Assembly (NCBI RefSeq): GCF_051020765.1
Contig: NC_134946.1
Location: 7,553,239 to 7,617,238, forward strand
Length of the DNA stretch: 64,000 nucleotides
Origin: Lasioglossum baleicum
Taxonomy: Eukaryota > Arthropoda > Insecta > Hymenoptera > Halictidae
Direction: 5' to 3'
Shown one piece after another: positions 12,601 to 24,600 of this stretch. The position numbers and the translations under genes are program-made. How positions within the stretch are numbered: position 1 is the first letter of the stretch; every line of letters starts with the position of its first letter. The notes under the pieces were generated by a model that was not told where the DNA came from, searched no databases, and worked only from the letters and a program-made list of their open reading frames with translations.

Positions 12601-15600
12601 ATCTTCTTAATGCTTCTGAACACGGCTATTATAATTAGAATCAAGATTAATGTTCTAAACAATAAATTATAGGTAAACAGGATGTCCTTTATTTCGATGC
12701 TATTTTTCATACTGGTACGTTCAACGTTTGCCACGCTTAACAATAATTGATTTGAGAAGTAAAAGTGTCAATTTTTTAACTTCTACAGACATGTGTGTGA
12801 TGTAAGAAATAGTATTAAATGCCTACTTCATGTTTGGTTTTTTGGTTTTTGCACTCCTAAATCGGCCATTTGGACCACTGTGCGTCGCCGGCACTGTTCA
12901 AAGGCCCGCGCGTGGTCTCTCTTTACGTGTGCAGTCCTTCTCTACGTTCGGCTCGGCCTTTGGAGATAAAAAATAGCTACCCTATAGTATACGATAGATG
13001 CGACCAAATCCCCCGAGGCTGTCGCGTCCATAAAGGATTTACCGTATTTTCTTCGTCAAGTCGTACGCAAGAATTCTGGAATAAATCTGCCGGTTCACTA
13101 TCGACATGTATCAAAATCCTACTTCCTTCATCTTTGATAATAGAATTTTATTATTTAGTACTTATAAGTACTTATAAATTGGACATAATAACGGTTTTCT
13201 AATTACTGAAAACATTTTCATCGAAGCTACAGTTAGTAGTTGCACAGTGCTATTCTTTCCACAATTTACAAAATCAGTATTATCTTTTATCAATAGGAAC
13301 GAAGGAAAGATTTAACCGACCATCGCGAGGACTCGACGTTTAGTTTCGACCCGACAAAGATCAACGTGAAGACGCTTGCCAAGGAGAAACAGAAAAAGTT
13401 GGATGCTAGGAAAGGTGTTATTCTAAGTAGCTACACACGCAAGAAGACACGTAGAAGAAGACGCGGAAGAAGCAACGCTGGGACTGGCGCAGCCGGACAG
13501 GAGAAGACTGGTTCTGTAGCGAGCAGGTGTGTTCATTAAAAAACAAATATATCAGCATTTCAGACAGCCAGTTCAATAGGTCACTGACCGCAGTCTGCGG
13601 TTTCCCATTATCTTCATCAGGTCACTGACCGCAGTTTCCAGTTTCCCGTTATCTTCATTAGGTCACTGACCGCAGTCTGTAGTTTCCTATTATCTTCATT
13701 AGGTCACTGACCGCAGTTTCCAGTGTCATATTTAGATCACTCAATCTTCATTACCCTCAATAGCTTCCACTATTTTCACCACGGTCACCGACCTAACAAG
13801 AAAGTTAAACATTGGCGGAAATGAACAGCACTGTGATATTTTCATTAAGCAGGTCGGTAACGCCAAGCCCGAGTCCAAGTCCGAGGCATTCGACTGTTCG
13901 ACCGTCCCACTTGCTCCTGCAGAATGTAAGCCCGCGAACAACGGAGAACAGCACGGTCCACAGGCTGGCTCCCAATCGGGGGATGCTACACTCGAGGCAG
14001 GCGAGCAACAACAGCAACCAACAGTCGTCGTTGGACGACTCGGGGGTGGTCGATGACCACGACGCTGACGACGTCACCTCGGTGGAAGAGCATGACAAGC
14101 GTGATCACAGGGAGAGGGCTGACTGGCAGGAGAAGGGAGCCAGCAACAGTAACGCCAATGTGAATGCCGAGCACGAACATAGCCGGACTAGAGGAAGGAA
14201 CGACAACGATACAGAGGCTGACGTCGAAAGCGAACGAGAAAAACCACTGCCGACGCGTTCCGGATACCTACGAGCTGCCACGAACGTTCCCGGTGGTCCC
14301 GGGACCACGCGAGAGATCAGGGTGTTCAAGTGCAACGGCGTCAAAACGAAGAAACAAATGTACACCCTGCCGCCCGAGTATCTGTCGCATATTGTTATAT
14401 TAGGTAAGAATAATAAGAAAACACATTCAGATCGGAATTTTGCTATAAATGCATCAAATTGGCAGTCTATTAATTATAATACAGATAACTCCGAATAACG
14501 ATCCAGATAACGATCGAACCGTTGCGCCGAAAACATTTAAAAATTTATTATCAGCAAATACGATCGATAGAAGAAACATATTTACAGATAACTCCCCCCC
14601 CCCCCTTTGCACAGTTGTTGCCTTTACTTGCAACCATTGTTTCCTCGAATTATTGTGAGAAAACCAATCATATACAACAGATATGTATACATATTTTACA
14701 TTCGTACATATTAAGTAATTGCTTCCCATTTCTTTTTCTATACAGATGATCTTCCAGATCGTAATTGCGAGAAATGTATACAGTGTTGCATCGATTACGA
14801 GGGCTGGTTGCGGTTTCAGAACTGCCTATACAAGGTAGGTACCGAAAAGGTAAACGTGAGGTCGCGAAATAAACGTGTTCAATGGCAAACGTTTCCGGGT
14901 CTGGTTCGATATTCGTTGCGTTTCTAAATGAGAAAGGAATGTGGTAAATTAAAGATAATAAAAAAGAATGGATTAAAATAGTAAAGATGAATATTAGAAC
15001 ATTTTCACGGGTAAATTTCCTTCTTTTCGAGAATCTTATGCAACTATAAACGAATACCGAACGATAACCAAAGTATGACTGCACTTGAAAAGCTACAGCT
15101 TTAATATATGTACAGTCAATCTCATAATTGATAACACGTACTTTAAATCAGCATTACTTTTTTCTAAACGCAATTTTCCCAAAATTTGCATTACAAAATC
15201 TGAAGTTGTTTAATCTATTCATTAAAAAAAAGTGATTCTGATTTAACCCCTTGCCTTACAACATCGCGTCTGACTCGTGATGAAGATTCTGAACGGAGTC
15301 TAATAGTCCAGTCAACGAAAAGTTGTAGAGGGAAATGGAAGGAACACAATTTTTAACTTTTGGACTTTGTTTGGACTAGTTAGGAGGTAAAGCGGGGTGC
15401 AGGAGGGCACGTAGAAGGTCCCCTTTTTCGGTTTTCCGCGTATATCTCGGAATATCTTATGGCACATTCTGTCAGCTTTAATTTTGTATAGAATGATCTT
15501 ATCGCAAGGACGCATAGTTTCCGAGATATAAGCGGAAAACCGAAAAAGGGGACCTTCTACGTGCCCCCCTGACTTTTAGTATGTTTACCTCCTAACTAGT

Positions 15601-18600
15601 CCAAACAAAGTCCTAAAGTTAAAAATTGTGTCCCTTCCATTTCCCTCTACACCCCAGTTATAAGCATTCATTGACTGGACTATAATAAATATGTATGCTA
15701 CTAATTTCCGAAATAAAATTTTACTTTGGGTTTGTTAATGGACAGCTATTGGAGGATATGTAGGCATACAATAGATATAAATTTTCTCCTTTTTTTTAGG
15801 AAATTATGAACTACAAAAAGAGTTCTAATTACGTAGGGCAAGGGGTCAAAGTGTGTGACATGAATTATGAGTAACTCTACTTTTGACTGACCAGTAGCTC
15901 TAATCCAGGTAGTGAGAGACCCACTGTTTGAGCTGACGATCACACTATGCATCGTGCTGAACACCGGTTTCCTGGCGATGGAGCACCATGGGATGAGCGA
16001 GTCGATCCGGCAGGCTCTAAACATCGGTAATAAAGTGTTCACCAGTATCTTCACCTTCGAATGCTTGCTGAAGCTGTTGGCGCTGAGCAAAGACTTCTTC
16101 GCCAATGGGTGGAACAATTTCGACTTGATAATAGTGTCAGCGTCTCTGATAGATCTGACGTTTGAGCTGGTAGACGGCCTGTCCGTGATACGAGGACTAA
16201 GGCTACTGCGAGTGTTAAAGCTGGCGCAGTCCTGGACGACGATGAAGGTTCTCCTGAGCATAATCATCTCGACGATCGGCGCCCTCGGTAATCTGACTCT
16301 GGTCCTGGTGATCGTGATATACATATTCGCTGTGATCGGCATGCAATTGTTCAGCAAGGATTACACGTTGGACAAGTTCTACCCTGATCCGGTGCCCCGA
16401 TGGAACTTCAACGATTTCTTTCACTCGTTCATGATGATCTTCCGCATACTGTGCGGCGAATGGATCGAGCCACTATGGGACTGTATGCGGGCGGAACAGG
16501 AGGAGGGGCCGGGCACCTGTTTCGTCATCTTCCTACCTGCGTTGGTCATGGGTAATTTCATGGTGCTCAACCTCTTCTTGGCGATGTTGCTCAACAGCTT
16601 CAACTCGGAGGAGCTGAAACAGAAGAAGGAGGAGGTCGGCGATCACTCTAAACTCGCCAGATCGTTCGACCGTCTGCGTTCGATCATCAGAAAGAAGAAG
16701 TGCTCGAGGATGGGTCAAGGGAAGGGCAAGAGCAAGGACCCTAGGCTGGAGAAGATAGTGCGCCAGGTGATGGACAGATCGGACAGCGAAACGAAATACG
16801 CCATTCAGGAGACTGTGCTCAGCCTGCCGAAGGACAACGTGTACAACAGATCCTACCAGGAGAGCTTGAACCAGCCGGTATTCACGTATGATCCTATGTA
16901 CAATCAGCAGGAGAACAAGAATGAGTGGGAGGAGCCGGATGAATGCAAGGACGACGAGTCGCAATGCGAGGAAGTCGAGAATCAAGAGAAACAGCCAGAA
17001 ACGAAGGAGGCAAACACGGAGGAGAGCAGAGACGAGGATCAGACGAAGTACTCGGTTAGCAAAGCGCCGGAAGAGAGGACGGCCATGTTGCGTCAGGAGG
17101 AGACATTCCCGAAGCGGGAGGAGCGGGGACCAAAACGACCTTGGCACGCGTTGGTCAGCTATGTGGACGAGCTGACGGTCGGTGGGAGGAGGGACAGCAA
17201 AGGAAAATATATAGACGGTTTGGGTTCCTTCCCCGGATTCGGCAGGCATAACCGCAGAAAGGAGCCCCAGGACTGCTTCCCCAAGCAGTGCTATCAGAAG
17301 TAAGAAATATTTTTGGGATTGGGATAGTTGATCCTGTAACTGCAAAGGTTTCGAGATCGGATTAGAATTTGTTGGGGGATGCGCGTAACCCGTCTTCGCT
17401 GTTACGGGGCATGATTGTTACTGAAACCACACCGCGTCAGAATATTGTGTATAGGAAGATCAACGGTGACACGCCTCTAAATACGCAATACACACAGATA
17501 ACAGGACGAGGAGTCTCCTGGACCCCGCGGGATCGAGAATCTCTCCTTTCCTAATGTAATTACAACTCCCGAAGTCGGTTGCCCCCGGGGGCTAGTCCCG
17601 ATCACCCCCAGGGGCGAACACCGCTCGTGACCCGTACCTACAGTGTACACGAGCGTTCATAATCACTCGACTAGATCTTAAATACAGCCGTTTATCGACC
17701 GGTTGCGGGATCGTAATAACGGAGGCGTTGTTGTTTGTGTGCAGATGCAGCTGCATCGATCGATGCGTTGCGACCGCCATCGGGAAAAAGTGGATCCGCC
17801 TACGCACCGTGGTGCTCTCGGTGGTTGACACACCGGCGTTCGAATGGATGATCTTAGTTTTCATTTTCGCATCTTCCATAACGCTCTGTTTCGAAGACAT
17901 TTACTTAGATGACAATCCTTTTTTGAAGAAAATACTCTATTGGACCAATCTTGGCTTCTGTGCCCTTTTCAGTATCGAGATGCTACTCAAGTGGCTGGCC
18001 CTTGGCTTCTGCAAGTACTTCACCAGCTTCTGGACGATCCTGGACTTTATAATCGTCTTCGTAAGTAGAAACCCAGATAGCCGCCACGTTAACATTGGCA
18101 TTGTTCGTACGCGCGTAATCGTGGCTGGCTGAGCGGCTGACTGAACGAACGCTGCTGTCGCGTCTCTATCGTTGCTGCATGGATTCTTTTCTCTCACTAT
18201 TGTCTTCTTCTCATTCGTTTTGACCCGTTTCTTTTCTGAATTCTTTGTATATGTATATGTCGCGCCTTACGGACTCAGGTACGTGCCAAATCAATTTGTT
18301 GCTGCTGCTACTCTGCATCCGAATCTGCCTCGTGTAGATCCTTCTCGCACACCTCGGCTCCCTCTGTTGATCTAGCCGCCGCGCCGCAGAATCGAGGAGC
18401 CTTCTCGCGGCGAATGTCAATAGCAATTCTCGTTCCTGATCGAGGAGCCGCTTTGTTAGAGCCTCCATAAAATATTCAGTCCTCTGTGATCGACTGCGAA
18501 TGTTTACCCACGGTGTCCCGGCTCTGATTCAATTTTATTTCATTCCTTCGTACCACGAACTTTAAGACCAAGGTCATCTCAAGGTCATGATCGAATGTAT

Positions 18601-21600
18601 TGTTGGCATCACCATTCTCATAGTAGAGAAATTAGTAGATCGTTGAAGAACTATTAGAGATATGATCTCGGGACGGCCTTCATTTTTATAGCCCTGCAGA
18701 ATTAATGAAAGATTAACAATTTTAGAATCGACATGCACAAATTTGCATATGATGAATAAATTATATTTTGTTACCGTGTCCAACTATTGGCATTATTCGG
18801 TATTGTATCGACACTTTTAAAATTTTGTTCGCTTTCGGAATTACCGCCACGATCTCTTGCACATCTAGCTGAAGGATTTCAACTTGGCACAGATCTCGAG
18901 AAACTTGATTCATTTATTAGATCGTTAGTGTGACTGATTTAAACTTACAGCTTCCAACTAAAATGCAAAAGAATGTTCAAATTTGTTGGACAGTGTTGTG
19001 ATCAGACTGCGGATTTTGTGCATTCACGATCAAAATCAGTAGATGCAATACAAAAAACAGTGAAGACACTTATTAAGAAATTTAAAAATACATACTGTTG
19101 TATTATTTCCCAACCCGGTGAAAGAAGTGAATATTCGCGTGGCCTTTATGTTTGCCGATTAATTCAGATAATGTTTATTTTGCATAAAAATCCGCAGCCT
19201 AGTCTATGACCGATATCTCGGAAGGACAAGATGCAGTGATCGCTTCAAGATTCTACTTTTTCTACCCCGTGTACATATATCCATCACCTTTTTTTTTTAA
19301 TTCTCTTACGTTAGCTTGCAAGCCACTACGATCATTGAACGTTAGCTACCAGGAATCACGTTAATCGCACTGCAGCATGATGCGCTTCCGGAAGTCTAGA
19401 GGCAGACCGTTTTGCCCCCAACGACTGAATCGCTACTTCTTCTTTTCTTTTCTCGAACAGGTGTCGACCTTTAGTCTATTGATAGAGGAGAATGAGAACT
19501 TAAAAGTGTTAAGGTCGCTGAGGACTCTGCGCGCTCTGAGGCCGCTGCGTGCGATCTCCCGATGGCAAGGCATGAGGGTGAGTCCGTGCTGGTAGACCCT
19601 TGTTATCCTGTAGATACCCCCTCAAAGGCTAGAAGTATCGCTTCTGTTTCTCTTGCTAGATCGTAGTGAACGCGTTGATGTATGCGATACCCAGTATATT
19701 CAACGTGCTCCTCGTCTGTCTCGTGTTCTGGCTGATATTTTCTATAATGGGTGTACAATTTTTCGGCGGGAAGTTTTTCAAGTGCATCGATGAATACGGC
19801 GAGTTGTTGGACGTGTCGGTAAGTGGCGTTCGACGGTTCAATTGATGCGGAATCTACAATGTGGACTAGAGTGGGCCTAGTCATGCTTGTCGATGAAATA
19901 AGACCTGTGTGGACTGATAAAAGATATTATTAAGATGAACTTCCGTTTCTTAAATCACAATATTCACGATTCTCTACAAAAATAACAAAGTCATTTACAG
20001 CTAAAAAGCGTGCAGTCGAGAGATGGTTCAATCTGAATACGGTCCCCGAAATTACCATAGTTCCATGGCTAATATCTTCGTAATTTTGACCGTAATGTAC
20101 CTAAGGTAAGGTGTCTAATTGTAAATAGTACGGTGGGGTCTCGTAGACCCCGACAAATGAATTTCATAAATAGCCTCGTTCTTTTAGGATAAAGAATAAC
20201 ACAGGATAAAAAGTAAACAGATTTAATTTTATTCATATAAAAATTCTTTTCAAAAATCTGAAGCTGGGGTCTCTGAGACCCCACATTACCTGGCGAAGGT
20301 TAATTCAGTTTCACAAAACAAATGCGGCCTAACTATCTCTGTCCTGCATCTTTATCAGCCATATCTTAATCTAATAGCCTTTCAATAAGCTGCTTAATAA
20401 CATTTTATATAACTAGATATGAAATATTTTAACAAAACGTTCTATCGAAACTTCAGAAATACATACATATCGACTGGAATTGTGGTAATTTCGTTGGTGT
20501 TCATCGTAACAATCATCGTAACAATCAAAATTGTACGAAACAATTGATCTTCAGCAAGTATAACTAGGATCCGTCCTACTGTAGATCCTCAAAGCTAAAA
20601 CAGAAAGTTTAGAGGATAAAAGGAGAGTGTGGGACTGACGTGTTGAACAATTGACTCTTAGATCGTAAACACGAAAGACGATTGCTTGAGGAAAAATTAC
20701 TCCTGGGAGAACAGTAAGATCACTTTCGATCACGTTGGGATAGCTTACCTGGCCCTTTTCCAAGTGGCCACTTTCGAGGGCTGGATGGAGGTGATGCAGG
20801 ACGCGGTGGACGCCAGAGGCGTCGACCTACAGCCCCAGAGAGAAGCGAACATTTATGCGTATTTCTACTTTGTGATATTCATTGTCTGCGGCTCGTTTTT
20901 TACACTGAACCTCTTTATCGGAGTAATTATAGACAACTTTAATATGTTGAAGAAAAAGGTAAGCGCGGTACAGGCGAGATTAAAGAAATACATATTGCAC
21001 AGCGCGTCCCGTGCCGCGATCACAATCTGTAACGAACTGTTACATGGGTTGCTGATAAACTACGCGGTTCCAATGGGGCCCCATAGTGCCTGGAAAAATA
21101 TTCGAAATAATTTGCAGAAATTCAAAGAAAATATTCTGGGGCTTACATTTTTTCAAACAATAAACATTGATTGTGGAGCCTACAACAACCTCTTTTTAGA
21201 CCTCGCCAAAAGAAGCCTCCAGTAATAATATTCTGGAGAGATCGGAATCAAAATTATAAGAAATTGAAAACAAATTTTCCTATACTAAAAATGTTTGAAA
21301 CTACTACAAACGGAAACTGTAGGCTCCATAAACATATTATCTTTATAAAACAAATTTTCTTCACGAAAAGATCACGATGATATGTATCAACTGCAGCAGC
21401 ACCAAAGCTTGTCACCACAATATTAGATTTCACTATAGCAAGCTTATGAGCACAACCACAAGACTTACTTAGTTAATTCTCTATCCCGGCACAAATGGAT
21501 AAGGGTTAATCATACCTCGCTCTGCACTAGTAATTAAGTTTAGACTCTCGAGTATGATGGTTATTATCAGAATTCTGAAGCGGGCGGTTTCCATATTAAA

Positions 21601-24600
21601 TCCAAAATGGAACGGAAAAATCTATATTAATCGATTACCAAAAATAATTGCTGAAAAGAACTTACAAAATTCGATAATTTGACGATTTGGTACACTTCTT
21701 CCCCCGTCGCAGAATCCAATATAAAACCGTGAGCAGTCTAAACGGGAGCTTCAGCGTAGCTTACTGGTGACCCGCGCGGTACGGAACGCACAGCTCACCT
21801 AATCAAAAACGTTTGCAGAAAAAAAACCATTTCTTCTTTTTCCGATTGTTCTGCTTATTTTCCAGTACGAAGGTGGAGTGTTAGAAATGTTTTTGACCGA
21901 AAGTCAAAAGCACTACTACACTGCCATGAAAAAGCTCGGCCGTAAAAAGCCGCAAAAGGTGATAAAGCGTCCGATGAATCAGATCCTCGCAATGTTTTAC
22001 GACCTGTCGAACTCGCGCAGGTAAATTCCCATGAATCAATCTCTATCTAAAGTTAAAACGCACACGTCTCACCATACAATGATAAAGTACAATTATTATT
22101 ATTATTATTATTATCCTGGCACACTTTGCACCACAACAAATAAAAGCATAGAGACAATGATTTTCGGTTGACGGAGAGAAAAACAGAGAGCTAAGGCACT
22201 GAATACGACTACGATATTTCCAGATTCGAAATAGCAATTTTCATTTTGATATTCCTGAATATGCTGACAATGGGGATCGAGCATTACGATCAGCCGCATC
22301 CGATCTTCTTCGTCCTCGAAGTGTCCAATGCGTTTTTCACGACGGTTTTCGGCTTAGAAGCGATCGTCAAGATAATAGGACTCCGTTACCATTATTTCAC
22401 GGTCCCGTGGAACCTGTTCGACTTCCTGCTGGTCCTCGCCTCGATCCTCGGGATCCTGATGGAAGATATTATGGTGGACTTCCCGGTGTCCCCGACGCTC
22501 CTGCGAGTAGTCAGAGTGTTCAGAATCGGTCGAATCTTGAGGCTCATCAAAGCCGCGAAGGGAATTCGCAAGCTGCTCTTCGCTCTGGTGGTCAGTCTTC
22601 CGGCGCTGTTCAACATTGGCGCGCTACTGGCCTTGATTACCTTCATTTACGCGATCATTGGCATGTCGGTCTTCGGGCATGTTAGAAAACAGGGGGCTCT
22701 TGACGATATGGTGAGTAGGGAATTCCATCGAAAACGAGAAGGGGTCTTCTTATTTTAAAAACCTGGAAAAATCAGATCTCTTATAGTCTTTGTTTTCTTT
22801 TTTTATGATCAGGATACTCGGTCGAAGATTATGGCGCATATTTTCCTTGTAGCTACCTTCTTCGCAGAATTCAGAGTAATTCCTCGGTTTTTGGGTAACA
22901 CTGTCCAACAAGTTTGCGTTTCGATAAGCAACGAAGAATTAGGGCATTACATACGTTAACATATTATCTACCGGCGATTATCTCTTAATTATTATTGAAA
23001 GTCTACGGGCCTTGACTAAATTGTTCTGTAATTTCGATCGCGAATCTACAACTAACCCCCAGTAACCTAATCTAATAGTTTGCTCAGAATTATTATATAA
23101 AATATGATTATTAAGCTTCCTTTTGGTACAGCACGGTTATTGTAAATCCTATTGACGGGCTTCCGGTAGATAAAGCGTTAAGATATTCAAATGTTTAATA
23201 ACATTATAGAGAGCTATACTGTTGTATTTAGGAAAATATACTGAAGCGTTCTGCGCCGGAAACAATCGTCTAGCCTTCAAGATCTAAAATATTCGAGTTG
23301 ATTTATCTAAAGTTTTGAAAGGAAGTTAGCTTCCTGGCGAAGTAAGAAGACCCTAGAACGATTTCCTCATCAGAAACGCAGTCTTCTCACAGCATAGCTC
23401 AGCTCGTTCTCCATCCTCTTCTCTGTTCCGTCAGGTAAACTTCGAGACATTCGGTAGAAGCATGCAATTACTGTTTCGATTAATGACATCTGCCGGCTGG
23501 AACGACGTGCTGGAGTCTCTGATGGTACAGCCACCAGAATGTGATCCAACTCCCACCAGTCGTCAACTGAATGGGAACTGTGGATACCCTCTTCTGGCAA
23601 TAACCTATTTCACCTCGTTTATCATAATTAGTTATATGATCGTCATCAACATGTACATTGCTATTATCCTTGAGAACTTCAATCAAGCCCATCAAGAAGA
23701 GGAGATCGGCATTGTCGAGGATGACCTGGAAATGTTCTACATCCGTTGGTCCAAGTAAGTATCGCTCAACCACATCCATACCTGCGAAAGAAATAAAAGC
23801 ATTGATATCTAATCCTGGTGATCACTGTCAAAACGTAGATATGATCCACACGCAACGCAATTCATCAACTTCTCTCAGCTGAGCGACTTCATAGCGAGCC
23901 TAGACCCGCCATTAGGAATATCGAAGCCCAACATGGTCGCGTTGGTCAGCTTCAATCTTCCTATCGCGAAAGGCAACAAGATTCATTGTCTGGACATTCT
24001 GCATTCACTTGTCAAGCACGTTCTTGGGCACGTGGAGGAGTCCGAGGACTTCCGTAAGCTACAAGAGCAGATGGACATCAAGTTCAAGAAGCAATTTCCC
24101 ACTCGCAAAGAGCTGGAAATTGTTTCTTCAACGAGAATGTGGAAGCGACAGGACAAGGCAGCCAGATTGATTCAGCGCACCATTAGAGAATTCATAGCGT
24201 GAGTAATGGTCCATTCCATACTATCAGGCTTAAAGCTAGTACCTCTACCCGAATATATGAGATACTCGGGTACTCAAGAACCCATGAGACATCCGGGTAG
24301 AGCAAAAATACCCGGGTATCTCATAAGTCACAGCTCTAATTAGACTACTTTCTTCCTCTACACTCTACATCATGTCCTATCCTGACAAGGTGGAACTGTG
24401 TATTATCGTTGCAGAGCGAAGAAGGAGCGCGAGAGAATGGCCCAGGAGGTGGACTCGCAAACACAAACGTCGAGTCCCGGTGTTGGGAATGAGGGTAGGG
24501 GCGGGGGTGGATGGAGTGGCAAGGTGTCGGCTTTCCTTCACGTGCACAGAGGCAGCCGAGCCAGTAGCCGCAAGTCCTCGAGAGCCAGCGACGCCAGCGA

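Noticed and set aside
13812..13852. Start of a separate gene at the ATG at 13812
   Set aside because: The frame is continuous with the channel exon that begins after the acceptor at 13852. The upstream codons are intron reading through.
16533..17345. 270-codon open frame on the minus strand
   Set aside because: It lies entirely opposite the domain II / II-III linker exon, has low-complexity Leu/Arg-rich content, no family resemblance, and is explained by GC-rich codon use on the sense strand.
20142..20282. GGGGTCTC...AGACCCC hairpins
   Set aside because: Two short palindromes (20142 and 20264) are seen, but they look like ends of a decayed small inverted-repeat element. There is not enough to define it.
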